From the NCBI GenBank assembly GCA_963795775.1, contig CAWCJL010000001.1, forward strand, positions 1 through 64,000: a stretch of 64,000 nt of DNA. Direction: 5' to 3'. A model generated the notes under the pieces. The model was given only the letters and a program-made list of their open reading frames with translations, ran no database searches and was not told the DNA's origin. This document shows, in pieces, positions 53,674 to 62,188 of this stretch (positions are counted from its first letter, which is position 1; each line of letters opens with the position of its first letter). The DNA is from CAWCJL01 sp963795775 (GTDB lineage: Bacteria > Acidobacteriota > Terriglobia > Terriglobales > Acidobacteriaceae). The position numbers and the translations under genes were made by a program.

Positions 53674-54961
53674 GTGAGCACTGCGCCCGTCCACACCCGC
53701 TGTTGCATCGTCGGCGGCGGTCCCGCCGGAATGGTTCTCGGATACCTCCTGGCCCGCGGTGGAGTTCCCGTCACGGTGCTGGAAAAGCACGCAGACTTCC
53801 TGCGCGATTTTCGCGGCGACACCGTCCATCCCTCCACGCTTGAGATCATGTACGAACTGGGTCTTCTCGACGCTCTCCTGCAGCGTCCCCACCAGCAGAT
53901 CCGCGAGCTCTCCGCGGTCATCAACGGCCATTCATTTCGCCTGGCCGACTTCTCCCATCTGCCCACCCACTGCAAATTCATCGCCCTCATGCCGCAGTGG
54001 GACTTCCTGAATTTCCTTGCTGAAGAGGCAAAGCGGTTTCCTCAATTCGACCTCAGAATGGAAACCCGCGCCACTGAGCTCATCCGGCAAGATGGCCGCG
54101 TCACGGGCGTCCGCGCCGATTCCCCCGACGGGCCCATTGATATCTACGCTGACCTGGTCGTTGCCGCCGACGGACGCCACTCTGCCATGCGCCAGTCGGC
54201 TGCCTTCCCGGTCACCGACGTCGGCTCGCCTATCGACGTCCTCTGGATGCGTATCCCCCGGCATTCGGACGATCCGGAAGCCACCGCGGGCCGCATCAAT
54301 GCGGGTCACATGTTGGTCATGATCAACCGCGGCGATTATTGGCAATGCGCCTACGTGGTCGCGAAAGGCGGATACGAAGCCATCCGCGAGGCGGGACTCG
54401 ACCGCTTTCGCGCCTCCATCCTCACATTGGCGCCCTTTCTCGACGACCGCATCGGCGAGCTCGATAACTGGGACAAGATCAAACTCCTTACCGTTGCCGT
54501 GAACCGCGTGCGCCGCTGGGCGAGCCCCGGCCTGCTCCTGATTGGCGACGCGGCCCACGCCATGTCGCCCGTAGGGGGAGTCGGTATCAATCTGGCCGTT
54601 CAGGACGCAGTCGCTGCCGCCAACCTCCTGGCCAAACCGTTGCTTGGGGGCGCGCCCACACTCGCGCAGCTCCGGCGCGTACAAAGCCCGCCGCGCGTGG
54701 CCCACCAGGATGACCCAGCGCGTGCAGGTGCTGATACAGAACAACGTGCTCAAGCGGGCGCTCGCCCACCGCTCTGGCGAAAGTCCCGCAGCCGGAAATC
54801 CGGCAGCCCAAAGTCCCGCGGCCCAAAGTCCCGCAGCATTGAAGCTGCCGCTTGCATTAAGGGTGCTGCGTCGGCTTCCGTTTCTGAGCCGTGTTCTCCC
54901 GCGCATCTTCGGACTCGGTTTCCGTCCAGAGCATGTCGCGCCCTTTCTGCGGGGGCGTTGA
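53674..54961 (+). pseudogene. FAD-dependent monooxygenase (PHBH/UbiH type), frameshifted
   Basis: The product would be about 428 residues. Frame one (53674 to about 54680) has the FAD GxGxxG motif CCIVGGGPAGMVLGYLLARGG, the DG motif VVAADGRHSAMR, and GD motif LLIGDAAHAMSPVGGVGINLAVQD. Frame two (to 54961) continues as the helical C-terminus ARRAWPTRMTQRVQVLIQNN, LKLPLALRVLRRLPFLSRVL and RPEHVAPFLRGR. One extra base in the AAA run at 54681-54683 separates them; read without it the family alignment is complete. Substrate unknown; members hydroxylate aromatics or act in quinone synthesis. The linker contains three short AAAGTCCCGC repeats. Confidence 0.85.
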
Positions 54962-54996
54962 ACCGGTTCTCCTGATCCCGTGCACGTCGCTGTTGA

Positions 54997-56028
54997 TCAA
55001 GGGAGCATGTCACGCACCAGCGGAATCACCCTCGTGCCGTACAGCTCGATGCTGCGCATCAGCTTCTCGTGCCGCAGTGCGCCGGCGCTGTATTTCAGAT
55101 CGAATCGCGCGATCCCGAGAGCGCGTGCGGTCGCGGCAATCTTGTGGGCCACGGTCTCCGGCGCGCCGCAGTACAGCGAACCGCGATCGGCTTCCTGGTC
55201 GAAATCCGCGCGGCGCATCGGCGGCCATCCGCGTTCTGCGCCAATGCGATCGTGCATCCGTTTGTAATCGGGCCACAGTTCTTCGCGCGCCTGCTCATCG
55301 GTGTCGGCGATGTAGCCGGGCGAATGCACCCCGATCGGTTGCGCGGGCTTGCCCGCCTGCTTCAGCGTGCGGTGGTAAAGGGCAATGTAGGGCGCAAAAC
55401 GGTGGGGATCGCCGCCGATGATCGCCAACATCATCGCCAGTCCATGCCGGGCGGCGCGGACCACTGAGTGGGGCGAGCCGCCCACCCCCACCCAGGTCTT
55501 GAGCTGTCCCGATTCCGTGGTCGGAAACACGCTCTGCCGGGTGAGGGAGGCCCGCGTGTTTCCGTGCCAGCTCACCGGTTCCTGCTCTATCAAAGCGGTA
55601 AATAGGTCGAGCTTTTCTTCAAACAGCTCGTCGTACTGCGTCAGCTCATAGCCGAAGAGCGGGAAGGACTCAGTGAATGAACCGCGACCCAGAATGACCT
55701 CGGCGCGCCCGTTCGATGCGGCGTCAAGGGTGGCGAACCGCTGAAATACGCGGACCGGATCATCGGAGCTGAGCACGGTGACGGCGGAGCCCAGATGAAT
55801 CCGCTGCGTGCGGCTGGCAATCGCCGCCAGCACTACTTCGGGTGAGGATACGGCGAAATCGCTGCGGTGATGTTCGCCGACACCGAAAAAGTTCACCCCG
55901 ACCTGGTCCGCCAGAATCCCTTCCTCGATCACATCGCGGATCACCTGTGCGTAGGGCAGCAGCCGCCCGTCCGCGCCGGCAGTCACATCGCCGAATGTAT
56001 CCAGTCCAAGTTCGAGCTGGCTTACCAT
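54997..56028 (-). CDS. LLM-class flavin-dependent oxidoreductase
   Basis: The 343-residue luciferase-like TIM barrel has the family starts LELGLDTFGDVT and FFGVGEHHRSDFAVSSP, then IHLGSAVTVLSSDDPVRVF, EVILGRGSF and VGVGGSPHSVVRAARHG. It uses FMNH2 supplied by a partner reductase, or F420. AGGA lies 7 bp before ATG 56028. Convergent with the FAD monooxygenase and divergent from pgsA, with a possible tandem operator between. Confidence 0.88.
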   Translation of the reverse strand: MVSQLELGLDTFGDVTAGADGRLLPYAQVIRDVIEEGILADQVGVNFFGVGEHHRSDFAVSSPEVVLAAIASRTQRIHLGSAVTVLSSDDPVRVFQRFATLDAASNGRAEVILGRGSFTESFPLFGYELTQYDELFEEKLDLFTALIEQEPVSWHGNTRASLTRQSVFPTTESGQLKTWVGVGGSPHSVVRAARHGLAMMLAIIGGDPHRFAPYIALYHRTLKQAGKPAQPIGVHSPGYIADTDEQAREELWPDYKRMHDRIGAERGWPPMRRADFDQEADRGSLYCGAPETVAHKIAATARALGIARFDLKYSAGALRHEKLMRSIELYGTRVIPLVRDMLP

Positions 56029-56134
56029 CCGTTGATCCTATCCCAGCGCAGAGCGACGGCCGAGGAGCCGCGTGCTCGTTGACGACGTGGCGCACCGACG
56101 TGACCGCGCGTGTCTGCAAAGAATTTGTCCGTAT

Positions 56135-56161
56135 GTGCAATGCACTTCATGTGCAATGCAC
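56135..56161. promoter_or_regulatory. Two tandem palindromes, candidate operator
   Basis: GTGCAATGCAC occurs at 56135-56145 and 56151-56161, each a palindrome GTGCA-N-TGCAC, with a 16-bp period. They lie in the 320-bp space between the divergent LLM oxidoreductase gene (start 56028) and pgsA (start 56349), where the remaining sequence has no gene. The arrangement suits cooperative binding by a dimeric regulator. Not matched to a known regulon. Confidence 0.5.
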
Positions 56162-56348
56162 TTCCTACCTGCGCGCACCCGCCGTTCGGTACGCGTTGCG
56201 GAAGGCCTCTTCATCCGCGCGGAAAGGCTGCCGGATGCCCCTCCTGCGTTCCCCTTCTGTTCACGAAATGGAGCACGAGCCGCCCGCCAGGTGGTGCATA
56301 ATGCTGGTAGGTGGCTTCCTGTCCGCGCGGAACCACGCAGGCTGCCCG

Positions 56349-57002
56349 ATGAACCTCCCCAATTCCATCACGATGAGCCGTATCGCCGGCGTCCCGGTCC
56401 TCATCTGGATGCTGTCGGCCAGCTTCCCCTTCCGGGACTGGCGCGGCGAACAGGAGATCATCGCCTCCATTCTCTTCATCCTGCTGTCGATCAGCGATGG
56501 ACTGGACGGTTATCTGGCGCGCCGCCGCGGGCAGATCACCACCATGGGCATGCTGCTGGACCCGCTGGCGGATAAGTTGATGATTTCAGCGGCTTTCATC
56601 TCGCTCGTCGAGTTCACGCCCCACATCGTGAAGCCCTGGATCGCCGTCGTCGTCATCGGTCGTGAGTTCCTGGTCAACGGCCTCCGTTCCATCGCCAGCG
56701 CCGAAGGCTTCACTATCGAAGCCAGCAATCTGGGCAAGCTCAAGACCATCATTCAGATCGTGGCGGTCACCGCCGCCATCCTGTCCCATCGCTGGTACGA
56801 GTGGCGCTTCGGATGGTACATCCTGCCCATCGTATGGACGGCCTACACCGCCATCTACTTCATGGTGCTGGTCTCCATCATCTCGGCAGTCGATTACTTC
56901 GCCGCCTTCTGGCGCAAGATCGACCAGGCGTCCAACACGCGGCGCAAGGCAAGCTTTGTGCTCAGCCGCCGGGGCAAGAAGAACCTGCCCGCAGTCAACT
57001 AA
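56349..57002 (+). CDS. pgsA: CDP-diacylglycerol--glycerol-3-phosphate 3-phosphatidyltransferase
   Basis: The 217-residue membrane protein has the CDP-alcohol phosphotransferase signature in SDGLDGYLARRRGQ and GMLLDPLADK (D..DG..AR........G...D...D). Start MNLPNSITMSRI matches PgsA; an in-frame upstream ATG would add an unlikely leader. Five or six helices. It makes phosphatidylglycerol phosphate, the precursor of phosphatidylglycerol and cardiolipin. The C-terminal 30 residues are basic. Confidence 0.93.
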   Translation: MNLPNSITMSRIAGVPVLIWMLSASFPFRDWRGEQEIIASILFILLSISDGLDGYLARRRGQITTMGMLLDPLADKLMISAAFISLVEFTPHIVKPWIAVVVIGREFLVNGLRSIASAEGFTIEASNLGKLKTIIQIVAVTAAILSHRWYEWRFGWYILPIVWTAYTAIYFMVLVSIISAVDYFAAFWRKIDQASNTRRKASFVLSRRGKKNLPAVN

Positions 57003-57132
57003 ATCCGCCGCATCCTCACCTTCATACGTTATTCAGCGTCAATGGCCGACAATGGTCACGAATTTGCACGCAAGAGCTTGCTTTGGATCCTCACCGGCAT
57101 CAGACTAGCCCATACAAGGAGGAGGAATCTCC

Positions 57133-58752
57133 ATGCCTCCCTTAAGACGAGGAATAGCTCGCAAGCGGGTGTACTCGCCTCCGGTTTTCCCGGCGTGGGA
57201 GCAGCGTGCGGCCGCCAGCCGCGACTCTGCGGCCGAGGAGCCCCACTGGGAGCACAATGAGTTGCCGCCGGCAGCCGAGGCGCATCCCTTAGGCCCCCAG
57301 CCCTTGGGAGAGGAATTCTCGGAGTACCAACGCGCGGCATGGCAAGCACAGCCGGTTGCGTGGCCGCACCCGGAGAGCTCGCATGCAGGCGCCGCCGACC
57401 CCGTCTATGCTGCCGATGCCGTAGATGAACTGCCGCGCGTCGATATCGCCGGTGTTCCCATTCCCGCAGCTCATGCTCCCATGCGGCCGTTGGAAATGCC
57501 GCCGCCGGCCGTTCCTCGATCGCCGGAGCGCACGGAGATCCCCTGGGCCGCAGAGCGAAACGAAATGCCGTGGGCGGCAGAACGCAATCAGACGCCCTGG
57601 ATTCCGGAGCGGAAGGAGCGTTCGGTTCCCCGGTGGGTATCGCTAGGATTGCCGGTAGCGGCCCTGCTCTTCGCGCTTGGCGCGCTCTATTGGATCGTGG
57701 CCCTGCGCGATCAGCTCATCTACGAACAGAGCTCCATCCGTGGGCTGACGCAGCAGAACCAGTCCCTTGCAGACCGCCTGCAGGACAAGAGGCCAGAGGA
57801 AAAGGCCGCCGCGCTTCCGACAGCCCAGCCGGCCCCGAATGCCGCGAGTCGCTGGGTTGCGAGCCATAGCTTACCGTGGCGGAGTGGAGGACGCTCTGCT
57901 GCTGCGCAGGCCGTGATCACCGCACCTGCGACCTCCAAGGCTGCTGCGCCCGGACCTTCCTCCAGCGAACCCCAGAGCGCCCCATTAAACACTGCGTCAT
58001 CCTCGCCCGGAGCATCCGCTCCAAACACCTCGGCCGCGCCGTCGCAAACCAAACCGGAGCAGATCCAAAGACCAACGACGCAACAGGCTTCCGCCAACCC
58101 GCGCTCCGAAGCGAGTGAACACACCGCGAGCCTGCCAGCGGCACAGGCGAGCGCACCACCGCCCACGCTGATTGCCGAGAAGCGCAACGCGCCTGCGGCA
58201 GTTGCTCCCACTCTCATGGCTGCGAAGGCGACGAGCGCCGGCGAGCATGCGTTTTCCGGTACGGAAGTGCGGACCTCCAGCCCGGCGGCACCACACTCTT
58301 CCACACCGAACGCCGTACCCCCGAACTCGACTGCACCGGGCACCGCAACATTGCACACAACGACACTCAACCCTGCTCCCTCAGCCAAAGCGCCGGCTGC
58401 GGTCGCGATGACCGCCTCCGCTAACTCCATTCCATCTGCCTCACCGGCAGCGCCGGGCGGGAAAGCGCTCGTCGTCTCCAGTGGCGTAGTTGCCGGGAAT
58501 CGGATCTCCGGCCAGGCGCCTACGTACCCCTCCATGGCGCGCGCGGCCAACATCCAGGGCACCGTAGTTCTGGAAGCGACCATCACGCGCAGCGGGCGCA
58601 CCAGCAACCTGCGGATCCTGAGTGGCCCCATGATGCTACGTGCGGCTGCGCTCGAAGCGGTCCGGAACTGGCGTTACAAACCCTATTTATTGAACGGCCA
58701 GCCCATCGATGTGCAAACCGCCATCAATGTGGTTTTCAGCCTCAACCAGTAA
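57133..58752 (+). CDS. TonB-family energy transducer-like protein
   Basis: The product has 539 residues. A long disordered cytoplasmic N-terminus with WAAERNEMPWAAERNQ-type repeats is followed by one helix (WVSLGLPVAALLFALGALYWIV at about 160), a Pro/Ala/Ser/Thr-rich periplasmic spacer of about 250 residues, and a TonB C-terminal domain: YPSMARAANIQGTVVLEATI, LRILSGPMMLRAAALEAVRN and WRYKPYLLNGQPIDV. It could transmit proton-motive energy to an outer-membrane receptor, but the helix is far from the N-terminus and the canonical SHLS-type helix is absent. AGGAGGAGGAAT precedes the ATG. Confidence 0.85.
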   Translation: MPPLRRGIARKRVYSPPVFPAWEQRAAASRDSAAEEPHWEHNELPPAAEAHPLGPQPLGEEFSEYQRAAWQAQPVAWPHPESSHAGAADPVYAADAVDELPRVDIAGVPIPAAHAPMRPLEMPPPAVPRSPERTEIPWAAERNEMPWAAERNQTPWIPERKERSVPRWVSLGLPVAALLFALGALYWIVALRDQLIYEQSSIRGLTQQNQSLADRLQDKRPEEKAAALPTAQPAPNAASRWVASHSLPWRSGGRSAAAQAVITAPATSKAAAPGPSSSEPQSAPLNTASSSPGASAPNTSAAPSQTKPEQIQRPTTQQASANPRSEASEHTASLPAAQASAPPPTLIAEKRNAPAAVAPTLMAAKATSAGEHAFSGTEVRTSSPAAPHSSTPNAVPPNSTAPGTATLHTTTLNPAPSAKAPAAVAMTASANSIPSASPAAPGGKALVVSSGVVAGNRISGQAPTYPSMARAANIQGTVVLEATITRSGRTSNLRILSGPMMLRAAALEAVRNWRYKPYLLNGQPIDVQTAINVVFSLNQ

Positions 58753-58795
58753 GCGGGTGGCTTCGGCCCGCAACGCATTGCGACCAAAAAAGAAC

Positions 58796-58817
58796 AGCCC
58801 ACGAAAGCTCGTGGGCT
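58796..58817 (-). terminator. Rho-independent terminator between convergent genes
   Basis: A 9-bp perfect stem, AGCCCACGA (58796-58804) and TCGTGGGCT (58809-58817), with loop AAGC. On the minus strand it is followed by TGTTCTTTTTTGG, a good T-tract, so it serves the GvpL/GvpF-like gene; on the plus strand it may also stop the TonB-type gene. Confidence 0.85.
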
Positions 58818-58840
58818 TGTTATCCGAAAGTGCAGCGCGC

Positions 58841-59599
58841 TCAAGCGGGAATGGCTTGTGGATACGGCGTGGGGGTAGGCCGGGTCAGGCGGTGCACAAA
58901 GTGGTAAGGCGGCCAGGGCCCAGAAAGTTGCATGCGGCATTCGCGCAACAACTGGCTGGCGCTGGAATACTTGTTGCCGTAGCGGGCTACAGTCTTATTG
59001 TCGATCAGGTGCGCGATGTCGAGGAGCATTTTGCCGTTTTCCGTCAGGCGGCAGGTGATCTCTTCATCCAGCGGATTGAACATCCGGTGCATCTGTACTG
59101 AGATAGCGCGGGCCTTGGTTTGCCGCTCGCGCTGGCGGGTCGCATTTTCGCGGAGGTTTGAGAGATATTCCTTACCCACGCGCTCGGGTACCAGGGAGGG
59201 GTGGGGAAAGTCGCGGCAGCAATCGTCGACCACGACTTTGAGGTGCATCTCGGCTTTGCCCCGCAACCGCTCTACGTTGGTGGCGAACTGCCGCTGGTTG
59301 GAGCGGATCGAACGCCGAAGGGCCTCGTCGTCAGCAAAGACTGTACCGAAGCGGAAGGGAAGAACGGTGGAGTGTTTGAAGCAGTCGCCAATCACGCGTG
59401 CGTGATCGACGGCAGCTTGTTGATCCAAATTGTCCTGAGGATTGTGTTCGGAGACGATAACGGCTAAATCACTGGCTGGGTAAAGGAAGATTTGATTTCC
59501 TGATATACCGGTAACCGCTTGCATTGGAATCGGCTTGCGGTGTCTGGCGAGCTCAGGAAACGCCTGTTTCTCGCTGATGCAATAGGCGTACCACGCCAT
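58841..59599 (-). CDS. GvpL/GvpF family gas-vesicle-like protein, orphan
   Basis: The product has 252 residues. WYAYCISEKQAFPELA near the start, SDLAVIVSEHNPQDNLD, DHARVIGDCFKHSTVLPFRFGT and VFADDEALRRSI are typical of GvpL/GvpF proteins. In gas-vesicle operons these bind vesicle shell components; no gvpA or other gvp gene is in the window. The C-terminal 60 residues are helical and end in a Pro-rich tail. An orphan homologue in a soil-type genome probably has another role. Confidence 0.8.
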   Translation of the reverse strand: MAWYAYCISEKQAFPELARHRKPIPMQAVTGISGNQIFLYPASDLAVIVSEHNPQDNLDQQAAVDHARVIGDCFKHSTVLPFRFGTVFADDEALRRSIRSNQRQFATNVERLRGKAEMHLKVVVDDCCRDFPHPSLVPERVGKEYLSNLRENATRQRERQTKARAISVQMHRMFNPLDEEITCRLTENGKMLLDIAHLIDNKTVARYGNKYSSASQLLRECRMQLSGPWPPYHFVHRLTRPTPTPYPQAIPA

Positions 59600-59842
59600 A
59601 GCGGGTCACTCCATCGATGCTGGCGAAGAATCGTCAGTCAATTTTTACGAATGCACGAGGCGGTAGAGCAACAGCGGTCCTGGCACGCCTGGAGAACGGG
59701 CTGCACCGAACTACCGGCCATCCTAGTCCGCAATGGGAACGGCTGGCAACTACAAAGGTGAACCGTGCTCCGGGAGCGGAATATCGTTCCACGATGTACT
59801 TCGTTGGCCGAGGGGTGAGTTGAACCATACGAACGCTGCACC

Positions 59843-61408
59843 CTAGGCGCTCTTGACCGCTGCCTTTTCCCGCTCGCGCAGCGCATGGAGCACCACCCTC
59901 ATCATCTCCTCCTCTGGCGCGGGCTTGCCCGTCCATATCTCAAACTGACGCGCGCCCTGCTGCACAAACATCTCGATCCCGCTGATCACCGGAATGCCCC
60001 GGGCCCGGGCAGTGCGCAGCAGTGGCGTCTCCAGTGGGTTGTAAACCATGTCGAAAACCACCCGCGCGTGTAGCTCGCTCTCCTCCAGGATGCTCGTTGT
60101 TTTGGACCCCTCCATGCCCGCTGGCGTGGCGTTCAGAATCACATCGAACTGTGCCTTGGCGAGCTGTTCGCGGCGGATGACCTTAGCCTTTGCCTCACGA
60201 GCAAGCGCTTTGGCCGTCTCCGGCGTGCGGTTCAGGATCGTGATCTCCGCCCCTTTGTCCGCCAGGCCGAAGACTGCCGCCCGCGCCGCCCCGCCCGCCC
60301 CCAGCACCAGGATGCGCGCTCCCTTGAGCGCCAACCGCCGTTCCAGCGGACGCACCACCCCGCCCACATCGGTGTTGAACCCGTAGAGCTTGCCCTCCGG
60401 GGAGCGCACCAGGGTGTTGCACGCGCCCACCCGCGTCGAGAGTGGGTCGGTCTTCTCCAGGTGCGACAGTATCTCCTGCTTAAACGGCATCGTGACGGAG
60501 AGCCCGGCAATGGGCAGCTCCCGCACCACAGTCAGGAGGTCGGGCAGCTTGCGCGCTTCGAGCGGCAAATACACTGCGTTCACCGACTCCCGCCGGAACG
60601 CAGCATTCATCATCAGTGGGGAAAGCGAGTGGCGGACCGGGTTACCGGCTACGCCGTACACCCGGGTAGCGCGATCGAGCTGCTCGATGCGATAGGTGTC
60701 CAGCAAAGTCCGTGCGGTGATCTGGCCCGGGCCGGTCTCTTCTCCTTGGCTTGCTGCGGCAAAGGTGAACACACTGCCGGAGCGCGGTCCCAGGATGCGG
60801 CTGATGATGCCCGATTCTCCCATGCAGATCCCGACCACATCCGCTTGGTCGCTGGTGCGCTCGAGAAAGCGCAGCATCGCAATGTTGTCCGAAAGCGCCT
60901 TGGCCGTGGACACCACCTTGATGAACTCCGGCTCGAAGACACGGATGCGCTCCCAGATGGCATCGAGGTCTTTCGTCGCCGCGAAGTCGTGGTACGAGAT
61001 GATCAGCGCCGCGCCGGCGCCGCGGAGCTTATCCAGCTCCTTCTCGGAAACCGCCTCCGCCGTCTCCAGTTCCAGGTCAACGATGGGAAATCCGGCCACC
61101 GCCGCCTTCTCCAGCACGCTGAGCTGATCGCGCATCGAGCCTGCGAACCTGCCTCCTGCATCCTTGCGGCGGCAGGTCCCGATCGCGGTAATCTCGCGGT
61201 GCATCGCCAGGAACTCCTCAATCTTGGCCAGGCCCGCTGCGGGCTTCGTGAGGTAGTCGAGCCGGAACTCCACGAACGTGCTCTCGGCGGCCACGTTCTC
61301 CGCGCGCTCCATCATCGCCGCCGCGGAATCACCCTGCAGCGCAATGCATATCTTGCCCATGCGAGCGCGAAGCAGGGAAGCGGAAGCGGGTTTTGCTGGA
61401 GTCGGCAT
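59843..61408 (-). CDS. aroDE: Bifunctional 3-dehydroquinate dehydratase / shikimate dehydrogenase
   Basis: The product has about 521 residues. The N-terminal type I DHQ dehydratase (about 15-235) has VEFRLDYLTKP, ALIISYHDFAAT with the catalytic His, and EFIKVVSTAKAL with the Schiff-base Lys. The C-terminal AroE domain (about 245-520) has VAGNPVRHSLSPLMMNAAF, VTMPFKQEILSH, GACNTLVRSPEGKLYGFNTD, the Rossmann ILVLGAGGAARAAVFGL and ILNATPAGM. It carries out steps three and four of the shikimate pathway in one chain, as in plants and some bacteria. ATG 61408 or 61360 could be the start; neither has a strong ribosome site. Confidence 0.93.
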   Translation of the reverse strand: MPTPAKPASASLLRARMGKICIALQGDSAAAMMERAENVAAESTFVEFRLDYLTKPAAGLAKIEEFLAMHREITAIGTCRRKDAGGRFAGSMRDQLSVLEKAAVAGFPIVDLELETAEAVSEKELDKLRGAGAALIISYHDFAATKDLDAIWERIRVFEPEFIKVVSTAKALSDNIAMLRFLERTSDQADVVGICMGESGIISRILGPRSGSVFTFAAASQGEETGPGQITARTLLDTYRIEQLDRATRVYGVAGNPVRHSLSPLMMNAAFRRESVNAVYLPLEARKLPDLLTVVRELPIAGLSVTMPFKQEILSHLEKTDPLSTRVGACNTLVRSPEGKLYGFNTDVGGVVRPLERRLALKGARILVLGAGGAARAAVFGLADKGAEITILNRTPETAKALAREAKAKVIRREQLAKAQFDVILNATPAGMEGSKTTSILEESELHARVVFDMVYNPLETPLLRTARARGIPVISGIEMFVQQGARQFEIWTGKPAPEEEMMRVVLHALREREKAAVKSA

Positions 61409-61611
61409 CAGGAACGGATTGCGGCATCGTACCCGTGGCGCGCGCAGGATGCAAGGACGCGTTCCTGTCCGGCACAACGTGGCGCATCTCTGCCGATTAC
61501 GTTCCCGATTGCGTTCCCCGTGCGCAGGGTGCGATCATCCGGGCACCCGACAGCCAAGGCTGTGCCTCCCCTCTTCGGCTGCTGGCAACCCAGAAGAAGT
61601 TGAGGAGACTT

Positions 61612-62118
61612 ATGTACGCATGGAAACGTTGTATGGCAGCGGCTGCCGTCGCTGGCATGCTGTCTATCGCGGCCCCGGCTGCCACCGCCCAGGCAGATGC
61701 TCAGGGTTGGACACCAAGCTACACAGCCGCGAGTATCCGGGGTGACTACGCCGTCGTAGCCTCATATGGCGCGAACGTAGCGCAGGCGCTGGGGACGCAA
61801 GCCGCGGACGGCCACGGCAACCTGCGTGGTTCTGCACTGGTGAATCAGCCGGGGGCGAATGGTTCAAGGAAGTTGTCGCGCATCACGTTCACCGGCACCT
61901 ATACCGTGGCAAAGAACGGAACCGGGAAGTTTCACCTCACGCTGGCACTGCCCGGCGGCAACACAGCAGATGCGGTTGAGGATTTTGTGATTACCAAAAT
62001 CCGGCTGGTGAACGGCACGCCCGTCGCCACGGAGATCGTGGACGCACAGGAGGAGGCAAGCCATGTCATTCCGGGCGGGGTCTTTGTGAGCCACACCTAC
62101 ACGCGACGTCCTGACTGA
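61612..62118 (+). CDS. Small secreted protein of unknown function
   Basis: The product has 168 residues. ATG 61612 is preceded by GAGGAG. Signal peptide (YAWKRCMAAAAVAGMLSIAAPAATA in pieces), then a beta-rich part: YTAASIRGDYAVVASYGANV, GHGNLRGSALVNQPG, RITFTGTYTVAKNGTGKFHL. This layout (one domain with GxYxV...DGxGxxxG...GTYTV strands) recurs in Acidobacteriota and related secreted proteins without assigned function. Confidence 0.75.
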   Translation: MYAWKRCMAAAAVAGMLSIAAPAATAQADAQGWTPSYTAASIRGDYAVVASYGANVAQALGTQAADGHGNLRGSALVNQPGANGSRKLSRITFTGTYTVAKNGTGKFHLTLALPGGNTADAVEDFVITKIRLVNGTPVATEIVDAQEEASHVIPGGVFVSHTYTRRPD

Positions 62119-62188
62119 CCCGCTGGAATCACGGTACGACCCGCTGAGGTAACCTGATCGGAGAGATCAGGGAGCGGAGGCGTGCGCG

